Source: Tychonema sp. LEGE 06208 (lineage in GTDB: Bacteria; Cyanobacteriota; Cyanobacteriia; Cyanobacteriales; Microcoleaceae). From it: a stretch of 47,584 nucleotides of DNA. The position numbers were made by a program, and so were the translations under genes. The stretch lies in assembly GCF_015207505.1 (NCBI RefSeq), contig NZ_JADEWT010000040.1, positions 1-47,584 of the forward strand, read 5' to 3'. Below, piece by piece: positions 34,631-43,043 of the stretch (its first letter is position 1; each line of letters starts with the position of its first letter). The notes beneath the pieces are model-generated. The model searched no databases. It was not told the DNA's origin and saw only the letters and a program-made list of their open reading frames with translations.

Positions 34631-36904
34631 ATGAACGCAAACACTCTGACTGCCTCTCCTTCGATCGATCCTGCCGTCGTTCCCGATTGGCTGCAAGAAT
34701 GCCTGAATGGTCGATCGCAGACTGATGCGGCCCCTAACGCCAATTGCTCGACTGACAACAGTTTAATTTGTCGGGCCTTTGAATTTGCCCGCGACTTGCA
34801 CGAAGGACAGTACCGCAAATCGGGAGAACCTTACATTTGCCATCCCGTAGCTGTAGCTGGGATACTCCGATATATGGGCGGCAACAACGTCATGATTGCC
34901 GCCGGTTTTCTCCACGATATTGTTGAAGATACAGATATTACTCTCGAAGAAATAGAACAGCGGTTCGGCGCAGAAGTGCGACAATTAGTCGAAGGTGTCA
35001 CCAAACTTTCTAAATTTAATTTTTCCAGCAAAACAGAGCGCCTTGCTGAAAATTTTCGCCGAATGTTTCTCGCAATGGCTAAAGATATTCGCGTGATTGT
35101 AGTCAAACTAGCAGACAGACTGCACAACATGAGGACTTTGGAGCATTTGTCTCCAGAAAAGCAGCGCAGTATTGCCCTAGAAACCCGAGATATTTTTGCT
35201 CCCCTGGCGAACCGTTTGGGTATCGGGCGCTTTAAGTGGGAATTGGAAGATTTAGCGTTTAAATACCTGGAACCGGATGCTTATCGCGAAATTCAAGACT
35301 TGGTGGCAGTCAAGCGGGCCGATCGAGAAACTCAACTCGCAGAAGTCACAGATAGTTTGCGAGAAAAGCTTGACAAATTAGGCATTAAATGCTACGAAGT
35401 TAGCGGCCGTCCCAAACATTTGTACGGGATTTACGGGAAGATGCAGCGCCGGCAAAAAGGGTTTAACCAAGTGTACGATATTGCTGCGGTGAGGATCATA
35501 GTAGAAAGCAACGATGACTGTTATCGCGCATTGGCGATCGTCCACGATTCATTCCGCCCGATCCCCGGTCGATTTAAAGATTATATCGGTTTACCAAAAG
35601 CCAACCGCTATCAATCCTTGCACACCGGAGTCATCGGCACCAGCGGCCGCCCCATCGAAGTACAAATTCGCACAGTAGCAATGCACCACATTGCAGAATA
35701 CGGGATCGCCGCCCACTGGAAATACAAAGAAACCGGCGGTTCTAGCACCGCAGTCACCGGCGACGACGAAAAATTTACTTGGCTGCGACAACTCCTAGAA
35801 TGGCAAAGCGACCTCAAAGACGATCGCGAATATTTACAAAGTATTAAAGACAACTTATTCGACGAAGATATCTACGTTTTTACTCCCAACGGAGACGTGA
35901 TTTCACTCAACACCGGCTCAACACCCGTAGATTTTGCTTACCGCATTCACACAGAAATTGGCAATCGCTGCACCGGCGCGAGAGTCAACGGGCGGATGGT
36001 AACACTAGACAAGGTATTAAAGAACGGCGACATAGTAGAAATATTGAACCAAAAAAACGGCCATCCCAGCTCCGACTGGCTGAATTTTGTCAAAACAAAC
36101 GGAGCAAAAAACCGAATTCGGCAATGGTTGAAGCGATCGCACCGAGATGAAAACCTCGCTCGCGGGCGGGAATTGCTAGAAAAAGAATTAGGCAAAAACG
36201 GCTTAGAATCCTTGCTGAAATCCGAACCCATGCAATCAGTAGCTCAGCGCTGCAACTACCACAGCGTCGAAGACTTAATCGCCGGTTTGGGCTACGGCGA
36301 AGTCACCCTAAACCTCGTAGTAAATCGCCTGCGAGATTTAGTCAAAGTGCAGCAAAAAATAGAATCTGCTCCCGGAGGAACCCAGGAAATCCCCCTGCTA
36401 ATACCTGCATCGACGGCACCGAAACCCGTACCTAGTTCGTCTCCGAGCAAATCGCCGATCGCAGGTGTAGAAGGATTGCTCTACCATATAGCAGGCTGTT
36501 GTTGTCCCATTCCCGGCGAATCAATTATTGGAGTAGTGACTCGCACTCGCGGCATTTCCATTCACCGCCAAGGTTGTTCCAATGTTGAAAACGTACCGGG
36601 AGATAAATTAGTTCCCGTGAGTTGGAATTCCAGCAACCGCAACGAATCTCGCCCCAATACTTATCCGGTAAATATTCAAGTTGAAGCCCTAGATCGAGTC
36701 GGAGTTCTCAACGATGTTTTATCGCATTTAAAAGACAACAAAGTCAACGTCCGCAGCGCCCAAGTCAAAACCTATCCCGGATTCCCCGCATTAATTGACT
36801 TGTGCATGGACATCCAAGATAAAGAACAGTTCGAGCGGACTTGTATGCAAATTAAAAAAATGAGCGATATTTTGAATTTGCGGCGGCTGAGTGAAGGGAC
36901 TTAA
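34631..36904 (+). CDS. spoT: Bifunctional (p)ppGpp synthetase/hydrolase, RelA/SpoT homologue
   Basis: A 757-residue long RSH enzyme that makes and degrades the stringent-response alarmone (p)ppGpp. Seen: HD hydrolase domain (HPVAVAGILRYMGG, HDIVEDTDITLEEIEQ, KLADRLHNMRTLEHL), synthetase domain (SGRPKHLYGIYGKMQRR, VYDIAAVRIIV, IPGRFKDYIGLPKANRYQSL), TGS domain (DIYVFTPNGDVISLNTGSTP), a helical linker, the conserved-cysteine/RIS region (AGCCCPIPGESIIGVVTRTR, HRQGCSNVENVPGD) and a C-terminal ACT domain (IQVEALDRVGVLNDVLSHLK). The HDxxED hydrolase motif is intact, so both activities are expected. I choose ATG 34631, which has AAGG eight bases before it; the GTG three codons earlier overlaps that ribosome site. 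Single gene. Confidence 0.96.
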   Translation: MNANTLTASPSIDPAVVPDWLQECLNGRSQTDAAPNANCSTDNSLICRAFEFARDLHEGQYRKSGEPYICHPVAVAGILRYMGGNNVMIAAGFLHDIVEDTDITLEEIEQRFGAEVRQLVEGVTKLSKFNFSSKTERLAENFRRMFLAMAKDIRVIVVKLADRLHNMRTLEHLSPEKQRSIALETRDIFAPLANRLGIGRFKWELEDLAFKYLEPDAYREIQDLVAVKRADRETQLAEVTDSLREKLDKLGIKCYEVSGRPKHLYGIYGKMQRRQKGFNQVYDIAAVRIIVESNDDCYRALAIVHDSFRPIPGRFKDYIGLPKANRYQSLHTGVIGTSGRPIEVQIRTVAMHHIAEYGIAAHWKYKETGGSSTAVTGDDEKFTWLRQLLEWQSDLKDDREYLQSIKDNLFDEDIYVFTPNGDVISLNTGSTPVDFAYRIHTEIGNRCTGARVNGRMVTLDKVLKNGDIVEILNQKNGHPSSDWLNFVKTNGAKNRIRQWLKRSHRDENLARGRELLEKELGKNGLESLLKSEPMQSVAQRCNYHSVEDLIAGLGYGEVTLNLVVNRLRDLVKVQQKIESAPGGTQEIPLLIPASTAPKPVPSSSPSKSPIAGVEGLLYHIAGCCCPIPGESIIGVVTRTRGISIHRQGCSNVENVPGDKLVPVSWNSSNRNESRPNTYPVNIQVEALDRVGVLNDVLSHLKDNKVNVRSAQVKTYPGFPALIDLCMDIQDKEQFERTCMQIKKMSDILNLRRLSEGT

Positions 36905-37002
36905 GAGGAGAGTCTAACTGTATTGTAGGGTGCGCTATTCGCACCCGATCGCTAGCTGAGGAGAGGTTGAACCCCATGAATTTTCAAAGGCTAAGAAAAG
37001 TG

Positions 37003-37359
37003 TTACTCAGGTTCATGAGGTTCCAATACCAGTCTAATTCCATCAAGAATTTGACGAATTCGCTCGGCAGAGAGTGTGCCAATTTTCTCACCTAACTGAG
37101 ATTGACTGATAGTCAAAATCTGCGAGACGTTAACAACACTCTTTTCTGGTAAATCAGCTTCTCCTGCTTCTAACAGGACATTTCCTGGTGAATTCGCCCG
37201 TCTTAGATTTGAAGTAAGCACACAAACAACAACTGTATTAATGCGGGAACGATTGAATAAATTGTTTTGAATGATTACATGGGGATGGACATAACCGGGT
37301 TCTGAACCTGAAGGCTCATCAAGTTCAATCCAAAAAATATCACCTTGATTTATTACCAT
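37003..37359 (-). CDS. MazF/PemK-type toxin (mRNA interferase)
   Basis: A 118-residue member of the PemK/MazF family, endoribonucleases that cut mRNA. Family features: INQGDIFWIELDEPSGSEPG at the N-terminus (the G-x-I/V-x-W start strand), YVHPHVIIQNNLFNRSRINT for the conserved P-H/R-V-(I/V) segment, VVCVLTSNLRRANSPGNVLL and the DLPEKSVVNVSQILTISQSQ region with the conserved QI. It overlaps the antitoxin gene upstream by seven bases, the normal antitoxin-first arrangement. The toxin would be neutralised by direct binding of the antitoxin's C-terminus. Confidence 0.9.
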   Translation of the reverse strand: MVINQGDIFWIELDEPSGSEPGYVHPHVIIQNNLFNRSRINTVVVCVLTSNLRRANSPGNVLLEAGEADLPEKSVVNVSQILTISQSQLGEKIGTLSAERIRQILDGIRLVLEPHEPE

Positions 37360-37607
37360 TCCCCTTCCACCAGCCTGCGATGAGATCGACTCATCTTGCG
37401 AAGCAAAACTTGTTCTTCTTCAGAAAGAGGTGCTTCGCAAGCAGCATTAATTTTTTCTAACAGTTGTTGATTTTCGCGGCGGCGGATAAATTCTTCAAGC
37501 GCTATTTCGATCAAAAAACTCTGCGAAATTTGCATTTCGCCAGCTAATGTTTCGGCTTGTTCAAATAGAGATGCTGGCAATGAGATAGCAGTTTTGACAG
37601 TTGTCAT
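37353..37607 (-). CDS. Ribbon-helix-helix antitoxin of the MazF-type pair
   Basis: An 84-residue antitoxin with an N-terminal ribbon-helix-helix DNA-binding fold (TTVKTAISLPASLFEQAETL, then SQSFLIEIALEEFIRRRENQ) and an acidic, extended C-terminus (EAPLSEEEQVLLRKMSRSHR) expected to wrap the toxin. Pairs like this repress their own promoter; the AT-rich segment 37608-37670, with TATGAGTCTAACTCATA near 37630, contains a palindrome GAGT..ACTC that could be the operator. The start codon ATG at 37607 follows AAGGTATAGAGCT, a usable ribosome site. Confidence 0.85.
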   Translation of the reverse strand: MTTVKTAISLPASLFEQAETLAGEMQISQSFLIEIALEEFIRRRENQQLLEKINAACEAPLSEEEQVLLRKMSRSHRRLVEGEW

Positions 37608-37627
37608 AGCTCTATACCTTCATTTAT

Positions 37628-37650
37628 TTATATGAGTCTAACTCATAGTA
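37628..37650. promoter_or_regulatory. Candidate operator of the toxin-antitoxin operon
   Basis: The palindrome ATGAGTCTAACTCAT lies about 25 bases upstream of the antitoxin ATG, where a ribbon-helix-helix antitoxin would be expected to bind its own promoter. The symmetry (ATGAGT / ACTCAT around three bases) is directly visible; the regulatory role is inference. Confidence 0.45.
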
Positions 37651-37698
37651 TACCTAATCACAATACTCTCCAGCAAACAGACAGAAGAATGAAACCCT

Positions 37699-38619
37699 TT
37701 ATTTCGCGGGAGTCGCAGGCTTTGAGTCGCCCAACTTTTGCTGCAAAAACTGCCGCGCCACTTGGGCGGCATCCTCCTGTTTTCCATCAACTTGATAGTT
37801 GAGTTTCCGCATATCTTCCTCCGAGATTTTGCCGCCCAACTCTGCTAGCACTGGACGCAATTCTGGGTATTTTTCCAAAATTTGCGATCGCACAACCGGA
37901 ACAGCTTCGTAGGGTGGAAAATAGTTTTTGTCATCTTTCAGGACTACTAAACGCAAACTTTGAATCAAACCATCCGTCGTATTACCGGCAATCACATCTA
38001 CTTCTTTTTGTTGCAGCGCTTGATAAAGCAATCCTAACAGCAACTCCTTCGGTTCTTCGGCAAATTTAATCCCGTAAGTTTTAGCTAATCCGGGAAATCC
38101 ATCTTCTCTCTCTTTGAATTCCGGGCCGAAACCCGCGCGCAATTTTGGTGCAGCTTTTCCTAGTTGCGAGAGAGTTTGCAAGTTGAGTTTTTTGGCATCA
38201 TCTCCCCGCATAATAATCGCAAAACTGTTATTAAATCCCAGGGGTTCAGTCAATTCTGCTTGAAACTGTTTGGGATATTCTTGTTTGAGGTAATCGAGGA
38301 CTTTTTTGGAGTCAGAAATTGGCTTTTGTTTGAGAATGTTGGTAAAACCCGTACCAGTATATTCGACGTACAAGTCGATTTTACCCGTTGCTAGGGATTG
38401 ATGGCAAAGCGAGCCTCCGAGGTTGAGTTTGCGTTCTACTTTGATATCTGTTTTGGTTTCGATGTGAATAGCTAAAATTTCTGCTAGGATGACTTGTTCT
38501 GTAAAGTCTTTGGAACAAATAACAATTTGTTTTTGAGAACTAGAATTGCAGCTTGTGACTGCAAACAAGCAAAGTAATGATAAACAGGAAGATAAAAAAT
38601 GGCTTTTTGATATTTTCAT
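37699..38619 (-). CDS. Glycine betaine/choline/carnitine-type ABC substrate-binding lipoprotein
   Basis: A 306-residue periplasmic solute-binding protein of the OsmF/OpuCC/ProX type. The N-terminus is a lipoprotein signal (FLSSCLSLLCLFAVTSCNSS) with lipobox AVTSC at about residue 24. Then come VICSKDFTEQVILAEILAIH, NLGGSLCHQSLATGKIDLYV and EYTGTGFTNIL, all typical of quaternary-ammonium binders; a second lobe has FGPEFKEREDGFPGLAKTYG and IAGNTTDGLIQSL. In this family the protein delivers osmoprotectants to a membrane permease. No permease or ATPase gene is adjacent, so it is an orphan component. It is divergently transcribed from the aldehyde dehydrogenase gene over 42 bases, so the promoters overlap. 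Confidence 0.9.
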   Translation of the reverse strand: MKISKSHFLSSCLSLLCLFAVTSCNSSSQKQIVICSKDFTEQVILAEILAIHIETKTDIKVERKLNLGGSLCHQSLATGKIDLYVEYTGTGFTNILKQKPISDSKKVLDYLKQEYPKQFQAELTEPLGFNNSFAIIMRGDDAKKLNLQTLSQLGKAAPKLRAGFGPEFKEREDGFPGLAKTYGIKFAEEPKELLLGLLYQALQQKEVDVIAGNTTDGLIQSLRLVVLKDDKNYFPPYEAVPVVRSQILEKYPELRPVLAELGGKISEEDMRKLNYQVDGKQEDAAQVARQFLQQKLGDSKPATPAK

Positions 38620-38661
38620 TGTTTTATTGTAACATTTATATATATAGATACAGGAGAAAAT

Positions 38662-40029
38662 ATGCTATTGAGTGTCAGCGATATTATCGGCCAGCAGCGA
38701 CAATTTTTTGCGACTGGAAAAACTAAAGATGTGGATTTTAGAATCGAACAACTCAAACATCTCAAAAGTGCGATCGAACTCCATCAATCACGAATAGTCG
38801 CTGCTGTCAAGGCAGACTTGAATCGACCGGAGTTTGAGGCTTATTTTGAAATTGCATCCATTGCCGAAGTTAATTATGCCATCAAAAACCTGAAATCTTG
38901 GGTAAAACCGAAAAAAGTGCCAACTTCGATCGACCAATTCCCCGCATCAGCCCGCATTTACCCTGAACCTTTAGGCGTAGTTTTGATCGTCGGGCCTTGG
39001 AATTACCCATTTCAGCTCATGATATCACCTTTAGTCGGGGCGATCGCCGCCGGCAACTGCGCCATCCTCAAACCTTCAGAAATCGCCTCGCACACCTCCG
39101 AAGTTGTCGCCGACATGATTTCCAAAACCTTCGATCCCGCCTACGTAGCAGCCGTCGAAGGAGGAGTCGAAATCAGCAAACAATTGCTAGCCGAAAAATT
39201 CGACCACATCTTCTTTACCGGAGGCACAAAAATCGGTAAAATAGTCATGGAAGCTGCGGCCAAACACCTGACACCTGTAACATTAGAATTGGGCGGCAAA
39301 AGTCCTTGCATTGTAGACTCAGATATTCAGATTGAATACACCGCAAAACGCATTGCGTGGGGCAAATTTATCAATGCCGGTCAAACTTGTATCGCTCCAG
39401 ATTATCTGTTAGTTGACAAAAAAATTAAACCGGATTTGATGTCAGCAATTAAAACAGCACTTCACGAATTTTACGGCGAAGATCCTCAGCAAAGCCCGGA
39501 CTATTCGCGAATTATCAATCAGCATCATTTAAAACGTTTGGTAGAGTTTATCAAAGATGGGGAAATTGTCGCGGGCGGCAAAAGTAACGCCGAAGATAGA
39601 TATATTTCGCCTACGGTAATTGACAAGGTTTCTTGGGATTCGCCGGTGATGCAAGATGAGATTTTTGGACCGATTTTGCCCGTTTTGGAGTATGATGATT
39701 TCGGGGAGGCGATCGCCCAAATCAACGCCCGCCCCAAACCGTTAGCTTTGTATTTGTTCTCGAAGGATAAAGAGAAACAACAGCGAGTTTTGCGCGAAAC
39801 TTCATCAGGTGGACTTTGTATTAACGACACGGTAATGCAAGTGGGAGTGACAACTTTGCCTTTTGGGGGAGTTGGCGACAGCGGGATTGGAAGTTATCAC
39901 GGGAAAGCAAGTTTTGATACTTTTTCGCATTACAAAAGCGTGCTGCAAAAGTCTTTTTGGCTGGATTTGAAATGGCGGTATGCTCCCTATAAGGGTAAGT
40001 TGGATTTGATTAAAAAGGCGATCGGTTGA
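38662..40029 (+). CDS. Aldehyde dehydrogenase (class 3-like)
   Basis: A 455-residue NAD(P)-dependent aldehyde dehydrogenase of the short class 3/fatty aldehyde group. Catalytic features: general base E209 in VTLELGGKSPCIV, nucleophile C243 in INAGQTCIAPDYLLVDK, the cofactor loop FFTGGTKIGKIVMEAAAKHL, and EIFGPILPVLEYDD. The C-terminus has LPFGGVGDSGIGSYHGKASF, then the hydrophobic FWLDLKWRYAPYKGKLDLIK, resembling membrane-peripheral fatty aldehyde dehydrogenases. In cyanobacteria such enzymes are thought to oxidise long-chain or other reactive aldehydes (established for the family, not shown here). A good ribosome site (AGGAGA) lies six bases before the ATG. Confidence 0.93.
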   Translation: MLLSVSDIIGQQRQFFATGKTKDVDFRIEQLKHLKSAIELHQSRIVAAVKADLNRPEFEAYFEIASIAEVNYAIKNLKSWVKPKKVPTSIDQFPASARIYPEPLGVVLIVGPWNYPFQLMISPLVGAIAAGNCAILKPSEIASHTSEVVADMISKTFDPAYVAAVEGGVEISKQLLAEKFDHIFFTGGTKIGKIVMEAAAKHLTPVTLELGGKSPCIVDSDIQIEYTAKRIAWGKFINAGQTCIAPDYLLVDKKIKPDLMSAIKTALHEFYGEDPQQSPDYSRIINQHHLKRLVEFIKDGEIVAGGKSNAEDRYISPTVIDKVSWDSPVMQDEIFGPILPVLEYDDFGEAIAQINARPKPLALYLFSKDKEKQQRVLRETSSGGLCINDTVMQVGVTTLPFGGVGDSGIGSYHGKASFDTFSHYKSVLQKSFWLDLKWRYAPYKGKLDLIKKAIG

Positions 40030-40194
40030 GCGATCGGATAATTGTTTGAATATAATCTGGGTGTAATTTCACCAATATCTACAATACAAATAAGATAGCG
40101 GTCTAATTCCGCCCAGATTATAATAGTATTGTCGGGCTATCCAACTTAATACACTGACACTATCTTTTAGCATATTTTCGCTAACAAGCAATTT

Positions 40195-40545
40195 ATGGAA
40201 TCTTTAGCAAAAGAACGCTGTGCCGCCTGCCGCCGAAACTCTCCGCGCGTCACAGCTTACGAAATTGTCCAACTCAAACATCAAATTCCCGACTGGAATT
40301 TTATCGAAAAAAATGGCGTTCCCCAGTTAGAACGCACCTACAAATTCCCGGATTTCAAAAGTGCGATCGCCTTTACAAACAGCGTCGCCGAAGCCGCAGA
40401 AACTGAAGGACATCACCCGGCGCTGTTAACCGAGTGGGGGAAAGTTACCGTTACTTGGTGGACTCACGCGATTTCTGGATTGCACCGCAATGATTTTATC
40501 ATGGCGGCGAAAACAGATGCGATCGCCAATCAATTCCTAACCTAA
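40195..40545 (+). CDS. phhB: Pterin-4a-carbinolamine dehydratase
   Basis: A 116-residue dehydratase that regenerates tetrahydropterins by removing water from 4a-hydroxytetrahydropterin; the relatives also act as DCoH. Seen: the conserved catalytic block AAETEGHHPALLTEWGKVTV followed by TWWTHAISGLHRNDFIMAAK, and WNFIEKNGVPQLERTYKFPD at the N-terminus. The first 25 residues, with CAACRRNSP, look like an added cysteine pair and are unusual for the family. No hydroxylase gene is nearby. The next gene is convergent, its stop nine bases downstream. Symbol given by family, not by proven orthology. Confidence 0.9.
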   Translation: MESLAKERCAACRRNSPRVTAYEIVQLKHQIPDWNFIEKNGVPQLERTYKFPDFKSAIAFTNSVAEAAETEGHHPALLTEWGKVTVTWWTHAISGLHRNDFIMAAKTDAIANQFLT

Positions 40546-40553
40546 AATCAGAT

Positions 40554-41303
40554 TTATCGGCTGAAAATAGTCTCAGAAATCATCGCTCCGGGCTCTGGTG
40601 AATGGGATTGATTTGTATTCAAAAACTCCAGATTTAGCCGGTAGCCGACATTTCGCACAGTTTGAATTAGGCTCGGTTGTCGCGGGTCGATTTCGATTTT
40701 TTTACGCAAAGAGAGTACGTGAGTGTCGATCGTCCGGGGGTTGTCAATAGCATCAGGCCAGGCCCGGCGCAACAAATCCGATCGCGACAGCGGCACTCCG
40801 CCAGCTTGAGCCAGCACGTACAGCAGGCTGAATTCTTGAGGAGTCAGCTCGATGTTTTCCTCGTACAATCTGACTCGGCGCTGCACCAAATCAATTTTTA
40901 GCAGCCCGCATTCCAGCATCGCCGGCGGTATCATCGTGCGGTTGCGGCGCATCAGAGCCTCCACCCTGGCCATAAACTCTTGCATCCCAAACGGTTTAGT
41001 CAGGTAATCGTCAGCCCCCGACTTCAAACCTTCCACAATATCCGCTTCCGTATTCCGCGCCGACAGCATCAAAATCAGCGATTGCTGCTGCTTCCCCAGC
41101 CAGCGACAAAATTCTAAACCGTCCCCATCGGGCAATTGGGCATCCAGAATGACTAGGGTTGGCTGACGGCTGAAAAATATTTCCCTAGCGTGACTGATAT
41201 CCGCCGACTGGTGCACCCAGTGACCGACTTGCTGTAAATGCCAGCCCAAGAGCGATCGCAGGTGCGGATTTCCTTCAACAATCGAAATACTTACAGATCC
41301 CAC
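40554..41303 (-). CDS. nblR: OmpR-family response regulator, NblR-like
   Basis: A 249-residue regulator: an atypical receiver (about 5-120) and a winged helix DNA-binding domain (about 140-235: LTPQEFSLLYVLAQAGGVPL, RTIDTHVLSLRKKIEIDPRQ, VRNVGYRLN). In the receiver the usual DD acidic pair is replaced: the strand ends IVEGNPHL, while the acceptor site VILDAQLPDGDG and lysine LTKPFG remain. NblR, the cyanobacterial activator of phycobilisome breakdown under nutrient stress, is known as an atypical regulator able to work without phosphorylation, and this sequence resembles it; I name it on memory of the motif pattern. It is convergent with the pterin dehydratase gene. No partner kinase nearby. 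Confidence 0.8.
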   Translation of the reverse strand: MGSVSISIVEGNPHLRSLLGWHLQQVGHWVHQSADISHAREIFFSRQPTLVILDAQLPDGDGLEFCRWLGKQQQSLILMLSARNTEADIVEGLKSGADDYLTKPFGMQEFMARVEALMRRNRTMIPPAMLECGLLKIDLVQRRVRLYEENIELTPQEFSLLYVLAQAGGVPLSRSDLLRRAWPDAIDNPRTIDTHVLSLRKKIEIDPRQPSLIQTVRNVGYRLNLEFLNTNQSHSPEPGAMISETIFSR

Positions 41304-41899
41304 AGCGGCGAGCTTCCCTTATCACTAATGGCTACCAGGTTAACAGAGCTTTTGTCAAGGTTTTGTAACCATCGCTACTCAAGCCTTAGCTCTATTTATA
41401 GAGGCGAACAAACCGATAGTATGAATTTTAAAGATTTTGTCAAGTTGGGATCGTCAGCCCGCAGAAAGGTTAAATCATTCTGGCGGTGAGTTTACAATAA
41501 AAATAAGACAGCCTACAGCCGATCGACCCTATGCCCCAACCACCTGCTTTTACCGAACCCCGCGACAGGGCCCCTAGTGCTAGGAGGTTGACAAATCGCG
41601 CAACAGAAACTAAAATTCCTCCAACCGTTCGCTCGGTAGCCGGAACACTCACCCAGTGCGCTCATCAAATTCACCAACATCCCGACTCTACTAAACGCGC
41701 AGCGAATTATTTAGGTGCGCGCCAAAAAGTCCAGCCACTGCATTGCAGCGAGTGAAATTTTTTATGGAGGGTAGCCTGTTGAGCAGGGTAAAAACTTTTA
41801 TTTAGCAATTGCCTCTCTTGTGAGCAACAAGCCCAGCCATCGAGGCTATTCCTAAATCCCGCCGTCATTATACACCACAAAGGATTTCTAACTCACACC
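41304..41899. other. Intergenic region, 596 bp, with only weak small open frames
   Basis: Upstream of the regulator gene (its promoter region is 41304-41400) and upstream of the DUF6761-like gene. A 22-codon frame at 41421-41489 (MNFKDFVKLGSSARRKVKSF) encodes a basic peptide, and a 74-codon frame at 41531-41755 encodes a Pro/Arg/Gln-rich product. Neither has a good ribosome site or recognisable family. I list them here and do not call them genes. Confidence 0.4.
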
Positions 41900-42154
41900 A
41901 TGTTACAAGATACCCAAACAATCCGGCACTACCAAAAACTCACCGATGCCCTCGTCGAAATGTGGAATAGAGGTTATCGTTTCGATGAGTTGCGCCTTTA
42001 CTTAGATGGCTACCTCGCAGCCCTGCGACATTGTAACAGCCTGGAACCCTATCTGATTCACAGATTAGAGGAAGAAGCAGCGCGTTACATTCACGATCCG
42101 TCAAATTTTGAAATGCCACAGACACAGACACAAACTGAAGCAGACTACTATTAA
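41900..42154 (+). CDS. DUF6761-like small conserved cyanobacterial protein
   Basis: An 84-residue soluble helical protein: TIRHYQKLTDALVEMWNRGY then RFDELRLYLDGYLAALRHCN and SLEPYLIHRLEEEAARYIHD, with a Gln/Thr-rich tail (PQTQTQTEADYY). The phrases MW.RGYR.DEL and YLDGYLA.LR are those I associate with a short cyanobacteria-restricted family (DUF6761); no function is known. The ATG at 41900 follows AAAGGATTTCTAACTCACACC, with AAGGA about 15 bases upstream, a little far. Single gene; the region after it is filled with repeats. Confidence 0.72.
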   Translation: MLQDTQTIRHYQKLTDALVEMWNRGYRFDELRLYLDGYLAALRHCNSLEPYLIHRLEEEAARYIHDPSNFEMPQTQTQTEADYY

Positions 42155-42269
42155 ATAGTAAATTCGGTTTAATAAACCCTTGATTATTTGGGAATTGGGC
42201 ATCGGGAATTGGGCGTCGGGAATTGGTTGTTTGTTATTTCTTCCTTCTTCCTTATTCCTTCTTGCCGAT

Positions 42270-42328
42270 CTCCGTTACATCCGTTATATCCGTTACATCC
42301 GCCCTTAGGAATCCGTTGCCGAACTTGC
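42270..42328. repeat. Dispersed ATCCGTTAC repeat, intergenic copy
   Basis: Reads TCTCCGTTACATCCGTTATA, then TCCGTTACATCCGCCCTTAG, then GAATCCGTTGCCGAACTT. It has the same blocks in the same order as 31631-31679 inside the ABC ATPase gene. Before it (42231-42265) is a CTTCCTT-type pyrimidine tract, also present in the coding copy. Confidence 0.75.
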
Positions 42329-42373
42329 TTCTGCGGTAAATCAACCTAGTTCAACGTAAAACCCGATCGCTGT

Positions 42374-42474
42374 TAAGCCGTTGCAGCATTTAAATTGAAT
42401 GTCAAAAAAAAAATCAAAGTCTTGTGGGGTGTCCCGCCCGCTCTGAATATGCAATTTAAATGCGTGACAGCTTA
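42374..42474. mobile_element. 100-bp element with terminal inverted repeats, copy B (inverted)
   Basis: The reverse complement of this segment aligns along its whole length with 15481-15580: TAAGCTGTC.CGCATTTAAAT at one end, the core GCGGGCGGGACACCCCACAA, and ATTCAATTTAAATGC near the other end. Flanked by TA on both sides, as in copy A. No coding capacity. It sits between the DUF6761-like and glutaredoxin genes. Confidence 0.75.
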
Positions 42475-42506
42475 TATCCCCGACTTATTTAATAAGTCGG
42501 GGATAT
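42474..42506. terminator. Perfect 16-bp palindrome, probable terminator
   Basis: A 16-bp perfect inverted repeat with a single-base centre: ATATCCCCGACTTATT and its complement. On the plus strand it is followed by GTTTGTTTTG, a T-rich run, so it could end plus-strand transcription; it also lies 17 bases past the stop of grxD on the minus strand and may work in both directions. It touches the end of mobile-element copy B. Confidence 0.6.
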
Positions 42507-42523
42507 GTTTGTTTTGTCTAATT

Positions 42524-42844
42524 TTAAGAAGCCAAAGCAACTTCTACAATTTCTTGCAATTCGCCCTTTTGATACATCTCGATCATAATATCCGAGCCGC
42601 CAAGAAACTCGCCGTTGATATAAACTTGGGGAATTGTCGGCCAGTTGGAATACTCTTTAACGCCTTGACGAATTTCCTGGTCTGCTAACACATCTACAGT
42701 TTCGTAAGGCACTCCCAAAGTATTGAGAATTTGCACCACGGTATTAGAAAAACCGCACTGGGGCATTAATTTATTGCCCTTCATAAACACCATGATTTTG
42801 TTTTGCTTAACCAAGCCGTCAATTCTTTCCTGTGCTGTAGTCAT
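42524..42844 (-). CDS. grxD: Monothiol glutaredoxin, CGFS type (Grx4 family)
   Basis: A 106-residue monothiol glutaredoxin that binds and transfers [2Fe-2S] clusters with glutathione. The CGFS active site is at residues 30-33 in [20 protein letters not shown]; the glutathione-binding residues [19 protein letters not shown] follow. The length is the single-domain type found in cyanobacteria (Grx3-type in Synechocystis naming). It is followed upstream by bolA in the same direction with about 200 bases between, a partnership known to act in iron-sulfur cluster regulation and trafficking. ATG at 42844 follows AGGAGCTACC, a clear ribosome site. Confidence 0.95.
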   Translation of the reverse strand: MTTAQERIDGLVKQNKIMVFMKGNKLMPQCGFSNTVVQILNTLGVPYETVDVLADQEIRQGVKEYSNWPTIPQVYINGEFLGGSDIMIEMYQKGELQEIVEVALAS

Positions 42845-42895
42845 GGTAGCTCCTAATATTGTTTGAATTTTTTTAAACGTTGACAGTTGTTTCTC

Positions 42896-42975
42896 AGGGC
42901 GCAGAAACCTGGTTTTTGGAGAAAATTTCTCGTTAAAACCATAGATTCCGGTTAAGAAAACTGGTTTCTTTGGTT
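42896..42975. repeat. AGAAACCTGGTTT-type palindromic repeat between grxD and bolA
   Basis: Diverged member of the AGAAACCCGGTTTCT family: GCGCAGAAACCTGGTTTTTG at the left and AAGAAAACTGGTTTCTTTGG at the right, with TGGAGAAAATTTCTCG between. It lies in the short bolA-grxD spacer and may weaken or modulate readthrough from bolA. Confidence 0.6.
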
Positions 42976-43043
42976 TCCAATTATTTCTCTAGCAACTCTT
43001 GACACAAGCACAAACTTGTGATTTCCAGAGAGCAGATCAACAA

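Noticed and set aside
36905-37002. Possible tRNA-like GGTTGAACCCC segment near 36966
   Set aside because: No acceptor stem or anticodon arm can be formed around it.
41531-41755. 74-codon plus-strand open frame
   Set aside because: Pro/Arg/Gln-rich, no ribosome site, and overlapped by another frame; no support beyond being open.
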